Positions 9,001-16,313 of a stretch of DNA of 64,000 nucleotides are shown here, piece after piece. The position numbers were made by a program, and so were the translations under genes. The stretch covers positions 1 through 64,000 of the forward strand of contig JANQJU010000005.1 of the NCBI GenBank assembly GCA_028281495.1. The letters are read 5' to 3'. The stretch's first letter is position 1; every line of letters begins with the position of its first letter. The notes under the pieces are model-generated. The model made no database searches and was not told where the DNA came from. It worked only from the letters and a program-made list of their open reading frames with translations. Origin of the DNA: SAR324 cluster bacterium (lineage in GTDB: Bacteria; SAR324; NAC60-12).

Positions 9001-9092
9001 AAAAATCAATTCTCTTCTTTCTATTGTTCATTGGTCCGATTTTGGGAAGTGCTCAAACGATCCAAATAGGAGCAAAAAATTTAACCGAATAA
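8997..9092 (+). pseudogene. Truncated OpuAC-like substrate-binding protein gene
   Basis: An ATG overlapping the stop of acyltransferase copy 1 opens a 31-codon frame: a signal peptide (MKKSILFFLLFIGPILGSAQ) followed by TIQIGAKNLTE and a stop. This matches the start of the full-length gene at 9895 (signal peptide, then NLVIGSKSFTE). Everything after that point is missing and replaced by leader copy B. It is therefore a binding-protein gene cut off at about codon 31, the scar of the module duplication. Confidence 0.7.
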
Positions 9093-9201
9093 ATCAATAA
9101 TTGTAATGAACTCAATAGCTTGAGTCTGGGTAGGTCTACATATCTAGGTTAGAATCCAATCGGTTTTTCATCGGATTTTCTAACTAAGATATGGAGGCTT
9201 T
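9061..9201 (+). promoter_or_regulatory. Conserved leader, copy B (candidate promoter plus hairpin)
   Basis: Second copy of the leader seen at 8164-8310. The TTGAGT box (9120-9125), 15-bp spacer and TATCTA box (9141-9146) hold the same spacing. The hairpin is extended here: GTTAGAATCC (9148-9157) pairs with GGA and TTCTAAC at 9173-9184. It then runs into GGAGG and the ATG at 9202. Differences between copies spare the boxes and the stem, which suggests function. Confidence 0.5.
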
Positions 9202-9888
9202 ATGATTCGCAAAGCAACAAGAGCTGATGTTTTTGAAATACATGAATTAGTAAGAACTATGGGTAGCGGAATGGGGGCCGGTTTAAGAGTGCAAACCCAA
9301 GATTTGACAAAAAAAATTGAATCGAGAAGTGACTTGTGGTTTGTCCTGACGGTTAAAGAGAAGATTGTTGGAATCTGTGGTTTGAGTATCGCTCAGGAAG
9401 GAGTATGGGGTTACCGTATAGAAGGTTCATTTCTGAAAAAAGAAAGGTTTTTTGTTGGAGGTGTGCAAATGTGCTCCTACTATATCTTACCCCAATTCAG
9501 ACGCACATCTCTTGGAGGGCGATTAGCAATTTGGCCTGTGACCTATATTGAAAAACATTCCCGCGAGTTTTCAGGTTGGGCCTTTGGTGAAATGCGAGGA
9601 TTGTATCGCGAAGATGGACGTTGTCCGTTCTGGGATGCGATTCAATGGCCTTTCAAGAGTTACGAGGAGTACACCCAAGCATTGTGTGAAGGTCACGAGG
9701 AATCTATCGTTGCCGAACTTCCTGAACAAATCGATATTGAAGCGATGCCACTTGAGGCACAGCAGATCATTGGGAAATGCCATCCAGAAACGATTCCCAT
9801 GATTCGACTGTCAGAAAGATACGGGTTCCGTTGGTCAAATCTGATTGGGTACAGCTCGGGTGCTCCGTTTTTGTCCAAAACATTGTGA
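9202..9888 (+). CDS. Compact AstA-like acyltransferase, copy 2
   Basis: A 228-aa paralogue of the 8311-9000 product, with the same landmarks: MIRKATRADV, MGSGMGAGL, WFVLTVKEKIVGICGL, the acyl-CoA loop LPQFRRTSLGGRL, GEMRGLYREDGRCPFW, EAQQIIGKCHPETI, and a GYSSGAPFL ending. The EAQ-IIG-HPET string matches AstA closely (EAQDVIGQVHPQTA). As in copy 1 the usual C-terminal extension is absent. Pseudomonas AruF/AruG show that tandem AstA paralogues can form a heteromer; whether these two do is inference. GGAGG lies 6 bases before the ATG. The gene is followed 6 bp later by the intact binding-protein gene, so it sits where copy 1 sits relative to the truncated one. Confidence 0.75.
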   Translation: MIRKATRADVFEIHELVRTMGSGMGAGLRVQTQDLTKKIESRSDLWFVLTVKEKIVGICGLSIAQEGVWGYRIEGSFLKKERFFVGGVQMCSYYILPQFRRTSLGGRLAIWPVTYIEKHSREFSGWAFGEMRGLYREDGRCPFWDAIQWPFKSYEEYTQALCEGHEESIVAELPEQIDIEAMPLEAQQIIGKCHPETIPMIRLSERYGFRWSNLIGYSSGAPFLSKTL

Positions 9889-9894
9889 GGGAAC

Positions 9895-10773
9895 ATGAAA
9901 ACAAAATACTTTATTATGGTGATTTTTCTGTTGGTGCCTTGGGCGGTGCTTGCCCAAAATTTAGTGATTGGAAGTAAGAGTTTTACTGAGTCACAAATTT
10001 TAGCCCGTATGGCTTATTCAGTTTTGAAAGCCAATGATTATGAAGTGTCTGAGGCTATTGGCATTCCTACAGAAAGAATACGACCTGCTCTAATTGATGG
10101 AAGAGTTTCCTTGTATTGGGAGTATACAGGAACCGTTTACCGACGACTTTGGCAAGGACAGGATTTTGAATTGATGAGAGATTCCAAGAAATTGTTTGAG
10201 CACGTCAAACGACGAGATTATGAGGAAAATAAACTGCTCTGGTTACCTTATGCTCGATTTAGCAATTCGTGGGCTTTAGCCGTTCGTGGTGAAATGGCGA
10301 GATTAAAAGGGCTGACTCAAATTTCCGATATAGCAAAAATTAGCGGCTATAAGATTGGGACAACTCCTCGATTCACACATGCGAAAGATGGTTTGCTTGC
10401 GCTGTTTCGGTTCTATGGTCTTGATTTCCCGGAGAGTGGGAGAGTCGTAAATCGAGGAATCAGTGCCTCTGTTGGGTATTTAGAAAGGAAGCTTGTCGAT
10501 GTCACGATCCTCTTCACAACCGATGCAGTGCAGAAAGAAAAAGATTTTGTCTTATTGGAAGATGACAAAAGATTTTTTCCTCAATACAACCCCTCGATTG
10601 TCATATCTGAGGAAACAGCAACTCTGTTTCCAGGTATTGTGAAAATTCTAAGCAGGATTGCTCCGACCCTTTCTCAATCCGAAATGATCGACCTCAATCA
10701 CCAAGTCGACTTTGCAAAAAAAAGTATTGATGAAGTTGTCCAAAACTTCTTGGTCAAGAAAGGCCTTTTATGA
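9895..10773 (+). CDS. OpuAC-like (glycine betaine/choline-type) substrate-binding protein
   Basis: A 292-aa secreted binding protein. The signal peptide is MKTKYFIMVIFLLVPWAVLA, then QNLVIGSKSFTESQILARM. The family signature (VGSKxFTEqxIL), DGRVSLYWEYTGTVY (family: aLxxGeiDvyxEYTGT) and KDGLLALFRFYGLDF place it with OpuAC/ProX-type proteins of osmoprotectant transporters. No permease or ATPase gene is near, so it is either a partner of a distant transporter or an extracytoplasmic sensor. The latter is favoured by its ATGA overlap with the membrane regulator gene at 10770. GAGGGAAC precedes the ATG. The aromatic ligand cage cannot be judged from sequence alone, and the ligand is unknown. Confidence 0.85.
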   Translation: MKTKYFIMVIFLLVPWAVLAQNLVIGSKSFTESQILARMAYSVLKANDYEVSEAIGIPTERIRPALIDGRVSLYWEYTGTVYRRLWQGQDFELMRDSKKLFEHVKRRDYEENKLLWLPYARFSNSWALAVRGEMARLKGLTQISDIAKISGYKIGTTPRFTHAKDGLLALFRFYGLDFPESGRVVNRGISASVGYLERKLVDVTILFTTDAVQKEKDFVLLEDDKRFFPQYNPSIVISEETATLFPGIVKILSRIAPTLSQSEMIDLNHQVDFAKKSIDEVVQNFLVKKGLL

Positions 10774-12470
10774 ACAGTTTTCGAGAAATTTCTTTGTTGA
10801 AAACAGCGACGCTATTGAGCGTTTTTTGCTCGGGTATTGTTGTGGTGATGCTGATGTTCGGTATCTACCACTATAATCGGAGCATCGTAATTGACAGACT
10901 GCAATACGAAGCAAAACTGATCACCTCTGAGCTACGTAATGTGATTTATCATAATATGATTCGTAGTGATGATGAGACCTTTCGAATCTTGGCTTCTGAA
11001 TCGTTTTCCGATTTGAACCTCAGCTTATTCGAACCCGATTTTGCCAGAATCTCCAAGCAGGCGATTTTAGGGAGAGACGGCACAATTTTAGCGCATAGTC
11101 ATTTGCAACATATTGGGAGCAAAGAAACCGACGAAACAATGGGGTCTCTCAATTCGGGGAAACCAACGATTTTACAAAGAAGCTTTTTAGACTCTTTGAG
11201 ATTTGCGGAAGAACCAACCGAATCTTATGATATTTTTTTACCGTTTAAGATCGAAGAGAAGCTCTTTGGTTATTTTGTTGTTGGAGTGCATGCACACACA
11301 ACGGATGCTGAAATTTTCAATTTGTCAATTGCTCCTGCCTTAGCAGTTGTATTGATTGCTGCATTATTTGTTGCATTTATCAATTCGTCGTTTCGCCGAT
11401 TGGTTGTGCAACCAATCGCCTTGGCCCTCAGCCAAATAGAAAAAATTCGGTCTGCTGGGGACCTGACGATCCGAATTTCAGAAAAGCAGTTTGGGGAACT
11501 TGCAACCTTATTTCGTCATTTCAACACAATGCTTGCTACTCTAGAAAGGTCCTGGGCTATTATCTTGGAAACACATCAATCCAAAACCCAAAGAGTTATC
11601 GAGAACACACAAGAAGAAATGAGATCTCTGACCAACCGGGTTTCCCGTCATTTTGAGAATTTCAACACGATCATATCCAATCTTCAGCAGAGCACCCATC
11701 AGCTAGCCCGTTCTCTGGAAACCGGGGTTTTGCCTCAGCAGTTTCAGGTGTCGACGGGAAGCTATTTCCCTACGATTATGACCACTCCCATTACGCCTCA
11801 AGGCGAGGCGCTTCGGTTCGATTTGCTGCTCAAAATGGAAAAGGATCTGGCCGCGATGTTTCAAAAACTCCCGCCTCTGTTATCTGTGATTCCTAAAGTC
11901 ACGGTGGCTAAAAAGTTGGCCATCTTGGCACCTACTGACATCCAGGAACAGATTCACTCATTGCTCGATGGAACCCCCTATGAAATCTCGGTGGCCGATG
12001 AACAGGCAATCGACTCCAACACCGATGCCAAAGTCTTGCTTTTGCACGAGTCATTCATCGGAGGGCATGTGCAGCGGTTGAAAGATTTGCGTGCAGCGTT
12101 TCCCCATATGCGATTTCTCATCTTAGCGGACCGGGGCAACCCTTGTTTACTCATCGAAGGATTGAAAATTGGCGTCCGAGGGGCAGTGGATCTCAATGAA
12201 GACTTGCCTCAACACCTCGAAGCCATATTCGATGGAGAGGAGGTTTTTGAGGGGCGCATGGCATATAATCGCTCGGTCGCCCTACCCTTCTATGATGACC
12301 TCGCTCCTGCTGTGAAGGAAGTGTTTGCAGTGATGTTTGTGGATTCCTCGAATCGGGGTATTCGCCGCGAAATTGGAGGGGCCGAAGGAACGGTCAAACG
12401 CCAAGTGACCGACATCTATCGAACGGCTGGATATTCCGGAAGAGAGGAATTGATGAAAGCGTTCCAATGA
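10770..12470 (+). CDS. Membrane-bound HAMP sensor fused to pseudo-receiver and LuxR-type HTH
   Basis: A 566-aa protein. TM1 (about 13-33), an extracytoplasmic sensor region with QAILGRDGTILAHSHLQHIG typical of Cache/PAS-like folds, TM2 (about 188-210), HAMP (RRLVVQPIALALSQIEKI), coiled coil, then a receiver-like domain (about 385-490). In the latter the phospho-Asp position reads LLLHES, the switch Ser/Thr is Ala (LILAD) and the conserved Lys is lost, so it is probably not phosphorylated. The last 60 aa (LAPAVKEVFAVMF, IRREIGGAEGTVKRQVTDIY) match the LuxR/NarL HTH. It is thus a one-polypeptide membrane transcription regulator. The start overlaps the binding-protein stop (ATGA), so the two are probably co-made, and the binding protein may deliver the signal. 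Confidence 0.8.
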   Translation: MNSFREISLLKTATLLSVFCSGIVVVMLMFGIYHYNRSIVIDRLQYEAKLITSELRNVIYHNMIRSDDETFRILASESFSDLNLSLFEPDFARISKQAILGRDGTILAHSHLQHIGSKETDETMGSLNSGKPTILQRSFLDSLRFAEEPTESYDIFLPFKIEEKLFGYFVVGVHAHTTDAEIFNLSIAPALAVVLIAALFVAFINSSFRRLVVQPIALALSQIEKIRSAGDLTIRISEKQFGELATLFRHFNTMLATLERSWAIILETHQSKTQRVIENTQEEMRSLTNRVSRHFENFNTIISNLQQSTHQLARSLETGVLPQQFQVSTGSYFPTIMTTPITPQGEALRFDLLLKMEKDLAAMFQKLPPLLSVIPKVTVAKKLAILAPTDIQEQIHSLLDGTPYEISVADEQAIDSNTDAKVLLLHESFIGGHVQRLKDLRAAFPHMRFLILADRGNPCLLIEGLKIGVRGAVDLNEDLPQHLEAIFDGEEVFEGRMAYNRSVALPFYDDLAPAVKEVFAVMFVDSSNRGIRREIGGAEGTVKRQVTDIYRTAGYSGREELMKAFQ

Positions 12471-12489
12471 TTCTGGAGGCAATTCGGAT

Positions 12490-13314
12490 TCAAAGCGGCA
12501 ACTTCACTCGAACTTTTGTTCCCACTCCCTCCTCGGATTGCACGAGGATCGCCCCTTGATGGGCGACCACGATTTGTTTGCAGATTGGCAAACCCAATCC
12601 CAATACCATTCCCTCTCCAACCCCTCGGACCTTGGTCGTATAAAACGGCTCGAATATTCGATGCATGACGGGTTCTGGCATGCCAATGCCGCGATCTCGG
12701 AAAATCACCACAAAATTTTCTTCTTCCACATACGCTTGAATCCTCAACACAGGCGACTCCCGGGGACGTTTGGCAACGATCGCTTGGCAGGCATTCACAA
12801 TGAGATGAGAAAACAGGTGGACCATTTGCGAAGGGAAACACCGAATTTCAAAATCTTCTCCCAATTCCGTATTGATCGCGATCTTGACTGTCGGTCGGAA
12901 GGCTTCCCAGGCCAAATGAATCGCAGCCAGAAGCTTGCGGATGATTTTGGTAGGGAATTTCTCCAAGTCTTCGTAATAGGCCAGTTCGAGTAAACTTCGC
13001 GCACTCGGCGTCAATCGACTGAGATAGTCTTTGATTGAGTCCATTTCACGAAACATGGGAGTGAATTGTCCATGAATCGTTTGGGCGACTTCTGGATCAG
13101 GTCCCAATTCCGCTGTCTCAAATAAAAGTTTCCTCACTTGACCAAGGCGACGTTCGAGTTTCCGAACACCCCCGTTGATATGATTGGTGGCGTCCAACAT
13201 CCGGTAGACGGTTGCATAAAGGAGAAACCAAGTGTTGGACACACGCTGGGACTGATACAAGGCTTGTTTCAGTTGTTTGTTTTCTTGACGAAGTTTTTCA
13301 AGTTCTTGGGACAT
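12490..13314 (-). CDS. Soluble sensor histidine kinase
   Basis: A 274-aa protein without membrane segments. It has an N-terminal coiled coil (LEKLRQENKQLKQALYQSQ), a helical stretch with NHINGGVRKLERR that may be a divergent dimerisation/His region (candidate His near 45), and a complete HATPase_c domain: HLIVNACQAIVAK (N box), FRDRGIGMPE (G1), FEPFYTTK (F box), GLGLPICKQIV (G2). It ends KVRVKLPL. Kinases with this arrangement usually receive input from partner proteins. It converges with the membrane regulator gene (19 bp between stops). The regulator's receiver lacks a phospho-Asp, so a classical phosphotransfer pair is unlikely. Confidence 0.85.
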   Translation of the reverse strand: MSQELEKLRQENKQLKQALYQSQRVSNTWFLLYATVYRMLDATNHINGGVRKLERRLGQVRKLLFETAELGPDPEVAQTIHGQFTPMFREMDSIKDYLSRLTPSARSLLELAYYEDLEKFPTKIIRKLLAAIHLAWEAFRPTVKIAINTELGEDFEIRCFPSQMVHLFSHLIVNACQAIVAKRPRESPVLRIQAYVEEENFVVIFRDRGIGMPEPVMHRIFEPFYTTKVRGVGEGMVLGLGLPICKQIVVAHQGAILVQSEEGVGTKVRVKLPL

Positions 13315-13449
13315 GATTGATATTTCGTAAAAACAGGGAGCAATTGTACCTCACCCCAACCATTCAATAGAAAGAGGTGATTTCGATTTCTTGTGATAGA
13401 ACCCTACCGTTTGATTTTTAAGATTGGAATATCAAGAGGTTGTCGGGCA

Positions 13450-13645
13450 AGGTTTGCATTTGTAAACCGCCAAGGTTGGCTGTGATAGCCCTTGATAGCG
13501 TAGTATTTCACGGTTAGTTGTTCCATATCTTACGGTTTGAAAACCGTTGAGTACCGAACGAACGTGGAGTAGGGGCATGCGGTTCCGTCCGGCAAGACAT
13601 AGCACCGCATACCCACACCGCCCACAAGGGATGGCGGGGTATAGT
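13450..13645. other. Hairpin-rich non-coding region (possible structured RNA)
   Basis: Several inverted repeats follow each other: GGTTT/AAACC (13451-13468), GGCT/AGCC (13478-13490), ACGGTTT/AAACCGT (13532-13547), ATGCGGT/ACCGCAT (13577-13610), and a stronger one of ATACC-CCGCC / GGCGG-GGTAT (13609-13642). They lie in the 514-bp gap 13315-13828, which has no supported gene. No known RNA family (RNase P, tmRNA, SRP, 6S, common riboswitches) was recognised. Strand is undetermined. Confidence 0.4.
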
Positions 13646-13828
13646 TAGCACGAAAAACCAGCAGCGTTCAAGAAGTCTAAGGGCGTTTGGTTTTTTGGTT
13701 TTTTGTCAGCTTTGCCCATTCCTCCTTTGTGGGTCTCTATTTTAGCCGGCAACGGTAAGGCCCGAATATCCTCTCTATGACGTGTCTTTCCTTGCCATTC
13801 ACCCCCATGGCACTCTCAAGGAGGCATT

Positions 13829-13948
13829 ATGAAGCAATCATTCCCCCGATATCCGCGATCCTATCCCCTCGATACCTTACACGATACCCTACGCGATACC
13901 CCAAGCGAAGCCTTTCTTCACTTGCCATCTCCGATGGAGGTTCAATGA
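13829..13948 (+). CDS. Micro-ORF, 39 codons, coupled to HTH gene
   Basis: An ATG preceded by a near-perfect AAGGAGG opens a 39-codon frame (MKQSFPRYPRSYPLDTLHD...). Its TGA overlaps the ATG of the downstream HTH gene (ATGA), the usual layout for translational coupling. The middle contains near-repeats of Asp-Thr (LDTLHDTLRDT), encoded by a 12-bp DNA tandem repeat based on CGATACCCTACG at 13870-13905. No family is recognised. It may be a leader peptide, or a small protein made together with the regulator. The strong ribosome site and the overlap are the evidence. Confidence 0.55.
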   Translation: MKQSFPRYPRSYPLDTLHDTLRDTPSEAFLHLPSPMEVQ

Positions 13949-14190
13949 AACCACGCAGAAGCAAACGACTTTCCAAATCAGAACTTAAAAAACTGAGACG
14001 TTATGCCGAGTCACTCGGAATCTATCCCGTTGACATTGCGAACAGGCACGATTGCCATCCTTCCGCAGTCACTAATTTTTTCAATGGGGATTCCACTTCG
14101 CAGCCAATGCTCAGAACCATTCAACAGATGATTGCAGAGATCCTGGATGAAAAAGCTCAACAAGAAGCCGACACCTCCTTTCAAAAATGA
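13945..14190 (+). CDS. Small HTH (Cro/CI-like) DNA-binding protein
   Basis: 81 aa. The start is the ATG at 13945, with GGAGG six bases upstream; the longer frame would run antiphase through the micro-ORF and has no ribosome site. A basic N-terminus (MKPRRSKRLSKSELKKLRRY) is followed by a helix-turn-helix in YPVDIANRHDCHPSAVTNFF (positions about 31-50) and a helical tail rich in Glu and Lys. It resembles Cro/CI-type repressors of mobile elements. It is coupled to the preceding micro-ORF and precedes the double-AP2 gene. Targets are unknown. Confidence 0.7.
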   Translation: MKPRRSKRLSKSELKKLRRYAESLGIYPVDIANRHDCHPSAVTNFFNGDSTSQPMLRTIQQMIAEILDEKAQQEADTSFQK

Positions 14191-14343
14191 ACAGCTCTGT
14201 TTCGCTTTAGAACATCCCGGTCGAACGCCAACGATAGAAAAATTCTCGCAATGCCCCGAAAATACTACGATTGACGAAATTGGCATATAGCCTGAAATAA
14301 TTCTTAGACAGCGCGCTTATGAAAAATCGTAAAGGATCTTACT

Positions 14344-14979
14344 GTGGAGAGGTTTAAAAATTCACTAACAAAAAAACTTGGTATCGCTATGAAAAAAACG
14401 AACAAAATGGACAAAATGTCGGAAAAGTCAGCAACCTTTTATAAAGGAACCCACCGTAAAAAAGAACGTGGTATCAGCCGGATCGATTCCAGAGACACAC
14501 ACGGATGGTTCGTCCGTGTCTATAATGAATCCGTCACCTATTCGAAACTGTTCAGTGACAAAAAATGGAGAGGGGAAGACAACGCCTTTGAGGCTGCGGT
14601 CGCATTTCGTAACGAGTTGTACGCAGAAGTGGGGAAGGCCTTCCCGACACGACGAGTAGTGCGAACTGACAAGCGGAATAAAACGGGAGTGATTGGTATT
14701 TGTCGAACCCGGAAGCGGAATGCCAGTGGATCGTACAATGAGTTCTTTTCGGTTTCATGGAGTCCGGAATATGGCAGTCACAAATGCCGCATGTTTTCCG
14801 TCAGCAAATATGGAGAACGCGAAGCGTTCCGACGTGCTTGTGAATTACGCAGGGAAGTCGAAATCGAAATCCACGGCCACTCATGGCTCGAAATCCCCAA
14901 AGAGGTGCCGCCCTATCAAGGTACGATTGGGAATGATGCCCCGAAAAAGCCCAAAACACCGAGCGAAGAAGAGATGTGA
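14344..14979 (+). CDS. Protein with two AP2-like DNA-binding domains
   Basis: 211 aa if started at GTG 14344, which has AAGGA eight bases upstream; an ATG at 14389 (MKKTNKMDKMSEKS) is an alternative with a weak site. Two segments look like AP2/ERF beta-sheet domains: RGISRIDSRDTHGWFVRVYN followed by FEAAVAFRNELYAEVG (about 42-97), and TGVIGICRTRKRNASGSY followed by FSVSKYGEREAFRRACELRR (about 113-170). Each has the typical GIxR start, W or F-containing strands and a final helix. Bacterial AP2 domains usually sit in HNH homing endonucleases or phage proteins; no HNH motif is present here, so this is a stand-alone binder. A CGACCTA/TAGGTCG inverted repeat (15015-15045) follows the gene. Confidence 0.65.
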   Translation: MERFKNSLTKKLGIAMKKTNKMDKMSEKSATFYKGTHRKKERGISRIDSRDTHGWFVRVYNESVTYSKLFSDKKWRGEDNAFEAAVAFRNELYAEVGKAFPTRRVVRTDKRNKTGVIGICRTRKRNASGSYNEFFSVSWSPEYGSHKCRMFSVSKYGEREAFRRACELRREVEIEIHGHSWLEIPKEVPPYQGTIGNDAPKKPKTPSEEEM

Positions 14980-15104
14980 AATCCCACGAAATTCAGTTAT
15001 ATCTCTTGGTGGGACGACCTAATTGTTTATTATTCGGGTAGGTCGAGTTGTAGGGGAGGCGTTCATTTTTCCATCACTGTAATTCATCAAGGAGATAAAA
15101 CATC

Positions 15105-15464
15105 ATGGAAGTGAAAAACATCATTTCGGAATTGGCATCCCATCCAGAAGGAACTTTTTTAGATGTGGTTCAGATGAATGGGCGTAATGTAGGAGCTTGT
15201 GACATAACCGGCGTCTCGCCTGTATGGGAAATGCACCCCGACACCGATGAGTTCTTTTATATATTGGAAGGCGAATTTGAGATCACCCTACTTCGTGGAG
15301 CAGAGCCGGAGCATTTTGTTGCTCCGGCGGGTTCCACTTTTGTAGTTCCTCAAGGAATATGGCACAAACCGGGGGCACCCAGCGGTGCCAAATTCATGTA
15401 TTACACCCCCGGCAAATCGCTTCACTCCGAGGCAGACGACCCCCGCAAAACCTCAGCCTCTTGA
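15105..15464 (+). CDS. Cupin-domain protein
   Basis: A 119-aa single-domain cupin. The core is visible: WEMHPDTDEFFYILEGEFEI gives the first cupin motif (H, D, E in G(x)5HxH(x)3,4E(x)6G-like spacing) and FVVPQGIWHKPGA the second, with His. Two His, an acidic residue and a third His form the likely metal site. An AAGGAGAT ribosome site precedes the ATG. It stands alone, convergent with rraA. Small cupins range from isomerases to sensors; the substrate is unknown. Confidence 0.85.
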   Translation: MEVKNIISELASHPEGTFLDVVQMNGRNVGACDITGVSPVWEMHPDTDEFFYILEGEFEITLLRGAEPEHFVAPAGSTFVVPQGIWHKPGAPSGAKFMYYTPGKSLHSEADDPRKTSAS

Positions 15465-15534
15465 ATGGCCTGAATGAGTCGGAATCCTCTGATAGCCCTC
15501 TAAGCCTTTTTGAGCTGAACCACGATGCTTTCGA

Positions 15535-16017
15535 CTACAATGCCAGTGCTTGAGAAGACACGAGGATCCCATTGTTGTCAGCATAGACGAATTCGCCTGG
15601 AGTGAAGGTCACCCCTCCAAACGTCACGGGGATGTTCAAATCCCCGATCCCGCGTTTTTCGGTTTTAAGCGGGATCGTTCCCAAAGCCTGAACTCCTAAC
15701 GGTGTTTCCCCAATGGCATCCACATCTCGGATGCACCCATAAATGATGAAGCCTTCCCAACCATTTTCAGCCGCCTTGGCTGCAATCATATCCCCCAACA
15801 AAGCACGTCGTAACGAGCCGCCCCCATCCACCACCATCACTTGGCCGTGTCCGGGTTGTTGAGCATTTTCTTTTACCAAGGAATTGTCTTCATGGCACTT
15901 GACGGTGACAATCGTGCCGCCGAAACAAGGTTTGCCTCCGTAGTTGCGAAACATCGGTTCCACAACACGGACAAGATCAGGAAACGCATCGCATAAATCG
16001 GGTGTGGGGTAAGGCAT
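15535..16017 (-). CDS. rraA: RraA family protein (RNase E regulator-like / oxaloacetate-HMG aldolase-like)
   Basis: 160 aa, the length of E. coli RraA (161), and alignable end to end: [88 protein letters not shown]. The glycine-rich [12 protein letters not shown] and the IRD motif surround the active site of the aldolase subgroup; E. coli RraA has Gln where this protein has Asp (IRDVD). Lyase activity on 4-hydroxy-4-methyl-2-oxoglutarate or oxaloacetate is therefore as likely as RNase E inhibition. GAGGAT precedes the ATG. Confidence 0.88.
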   Translation of the reverse strand: MPYPTPDLCDAFPDLVRVVEPMFRNYGGKPCFGGTIVTVKCHEDNSLVKENAQQPGHGQVMVVDGGGSLRRALLGDMIAAKAAENGWEGFIIYGCIRDVDAIGETPLGVQALGTIPLKTEKRGIGDLNIPVTFGGVTFTPGEFVYADNNGILVSSQALAL

Positions 16018-16116
16018 CAGATCCTCATTGCTGGTGTTTGTTCATTGATGATTGGTTATTGGTGAATGGTCGGTATTGGGTATATCCCAGGGTTTAAGGT
16101 ATATCCCAGGGTTGCA

Positions 16117-16290
16117 TTAGCTTTGTTTTACCAGGTCATTTTCATGCACGCTCACCCGATTTCCATCAAAATCACAACGAACATACTGGTTAGTTTGATC
16201 TTCAATCACTTCTCCGTCTGTTGGATTGATCAGGGTAGCAGTGTCTGGGCCTATATAGGTCACTTGATCCCCTTTTTTAAAGTTTTTCAT
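16117..16290 (-). CDS. Small SH3-like/KOW-type protein
   Basis: A 57-aa frame starting at ATG 16290 with AGGAGAT upstream: MKNFKKGDQVTYIGPDTATL, then GEVIEDQTNQYVRCDFDG and NRVSVHENDLVKQS. The GDxVxYIGP start and the FDG..VSV..DL ending resemble small SH3-like barrels. It lies 23 bp upstream (in transcription sense, downstream) of the two-lipoprotein operon and may be its last gene. A direct repeat GGTATATCCCAGGGTT occurs twice just after its stop (about 16078 and 16099). Function unknown. Confidence 0.6.
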   Translation of the reverse strand: MKNFKKGDQVTYIGPDTATLINPTDGEVIEDQTNQYVRCDFDGNRVSVHENDLVKQS

Positions 16291-16313
16291 TGATATCTCC
16301 TATGGCTTTCCGG

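Noticed and set aside
13400..13585. Decayed IS1-like transposase N-terminus on the minus strand
   Set aside because: A short frame reads VRYGTTNREILRYQ and later CKPC, faintly like zinc-ribbon transposases, but it needs frameshifts and no terminal inverted repeats or target duplication were seen.
13315..13828. RNase P RNA, tmRNA or SRP RNA gene
   Set aside because: None of the conserved core strings of these RNAs was found among the hairpins.
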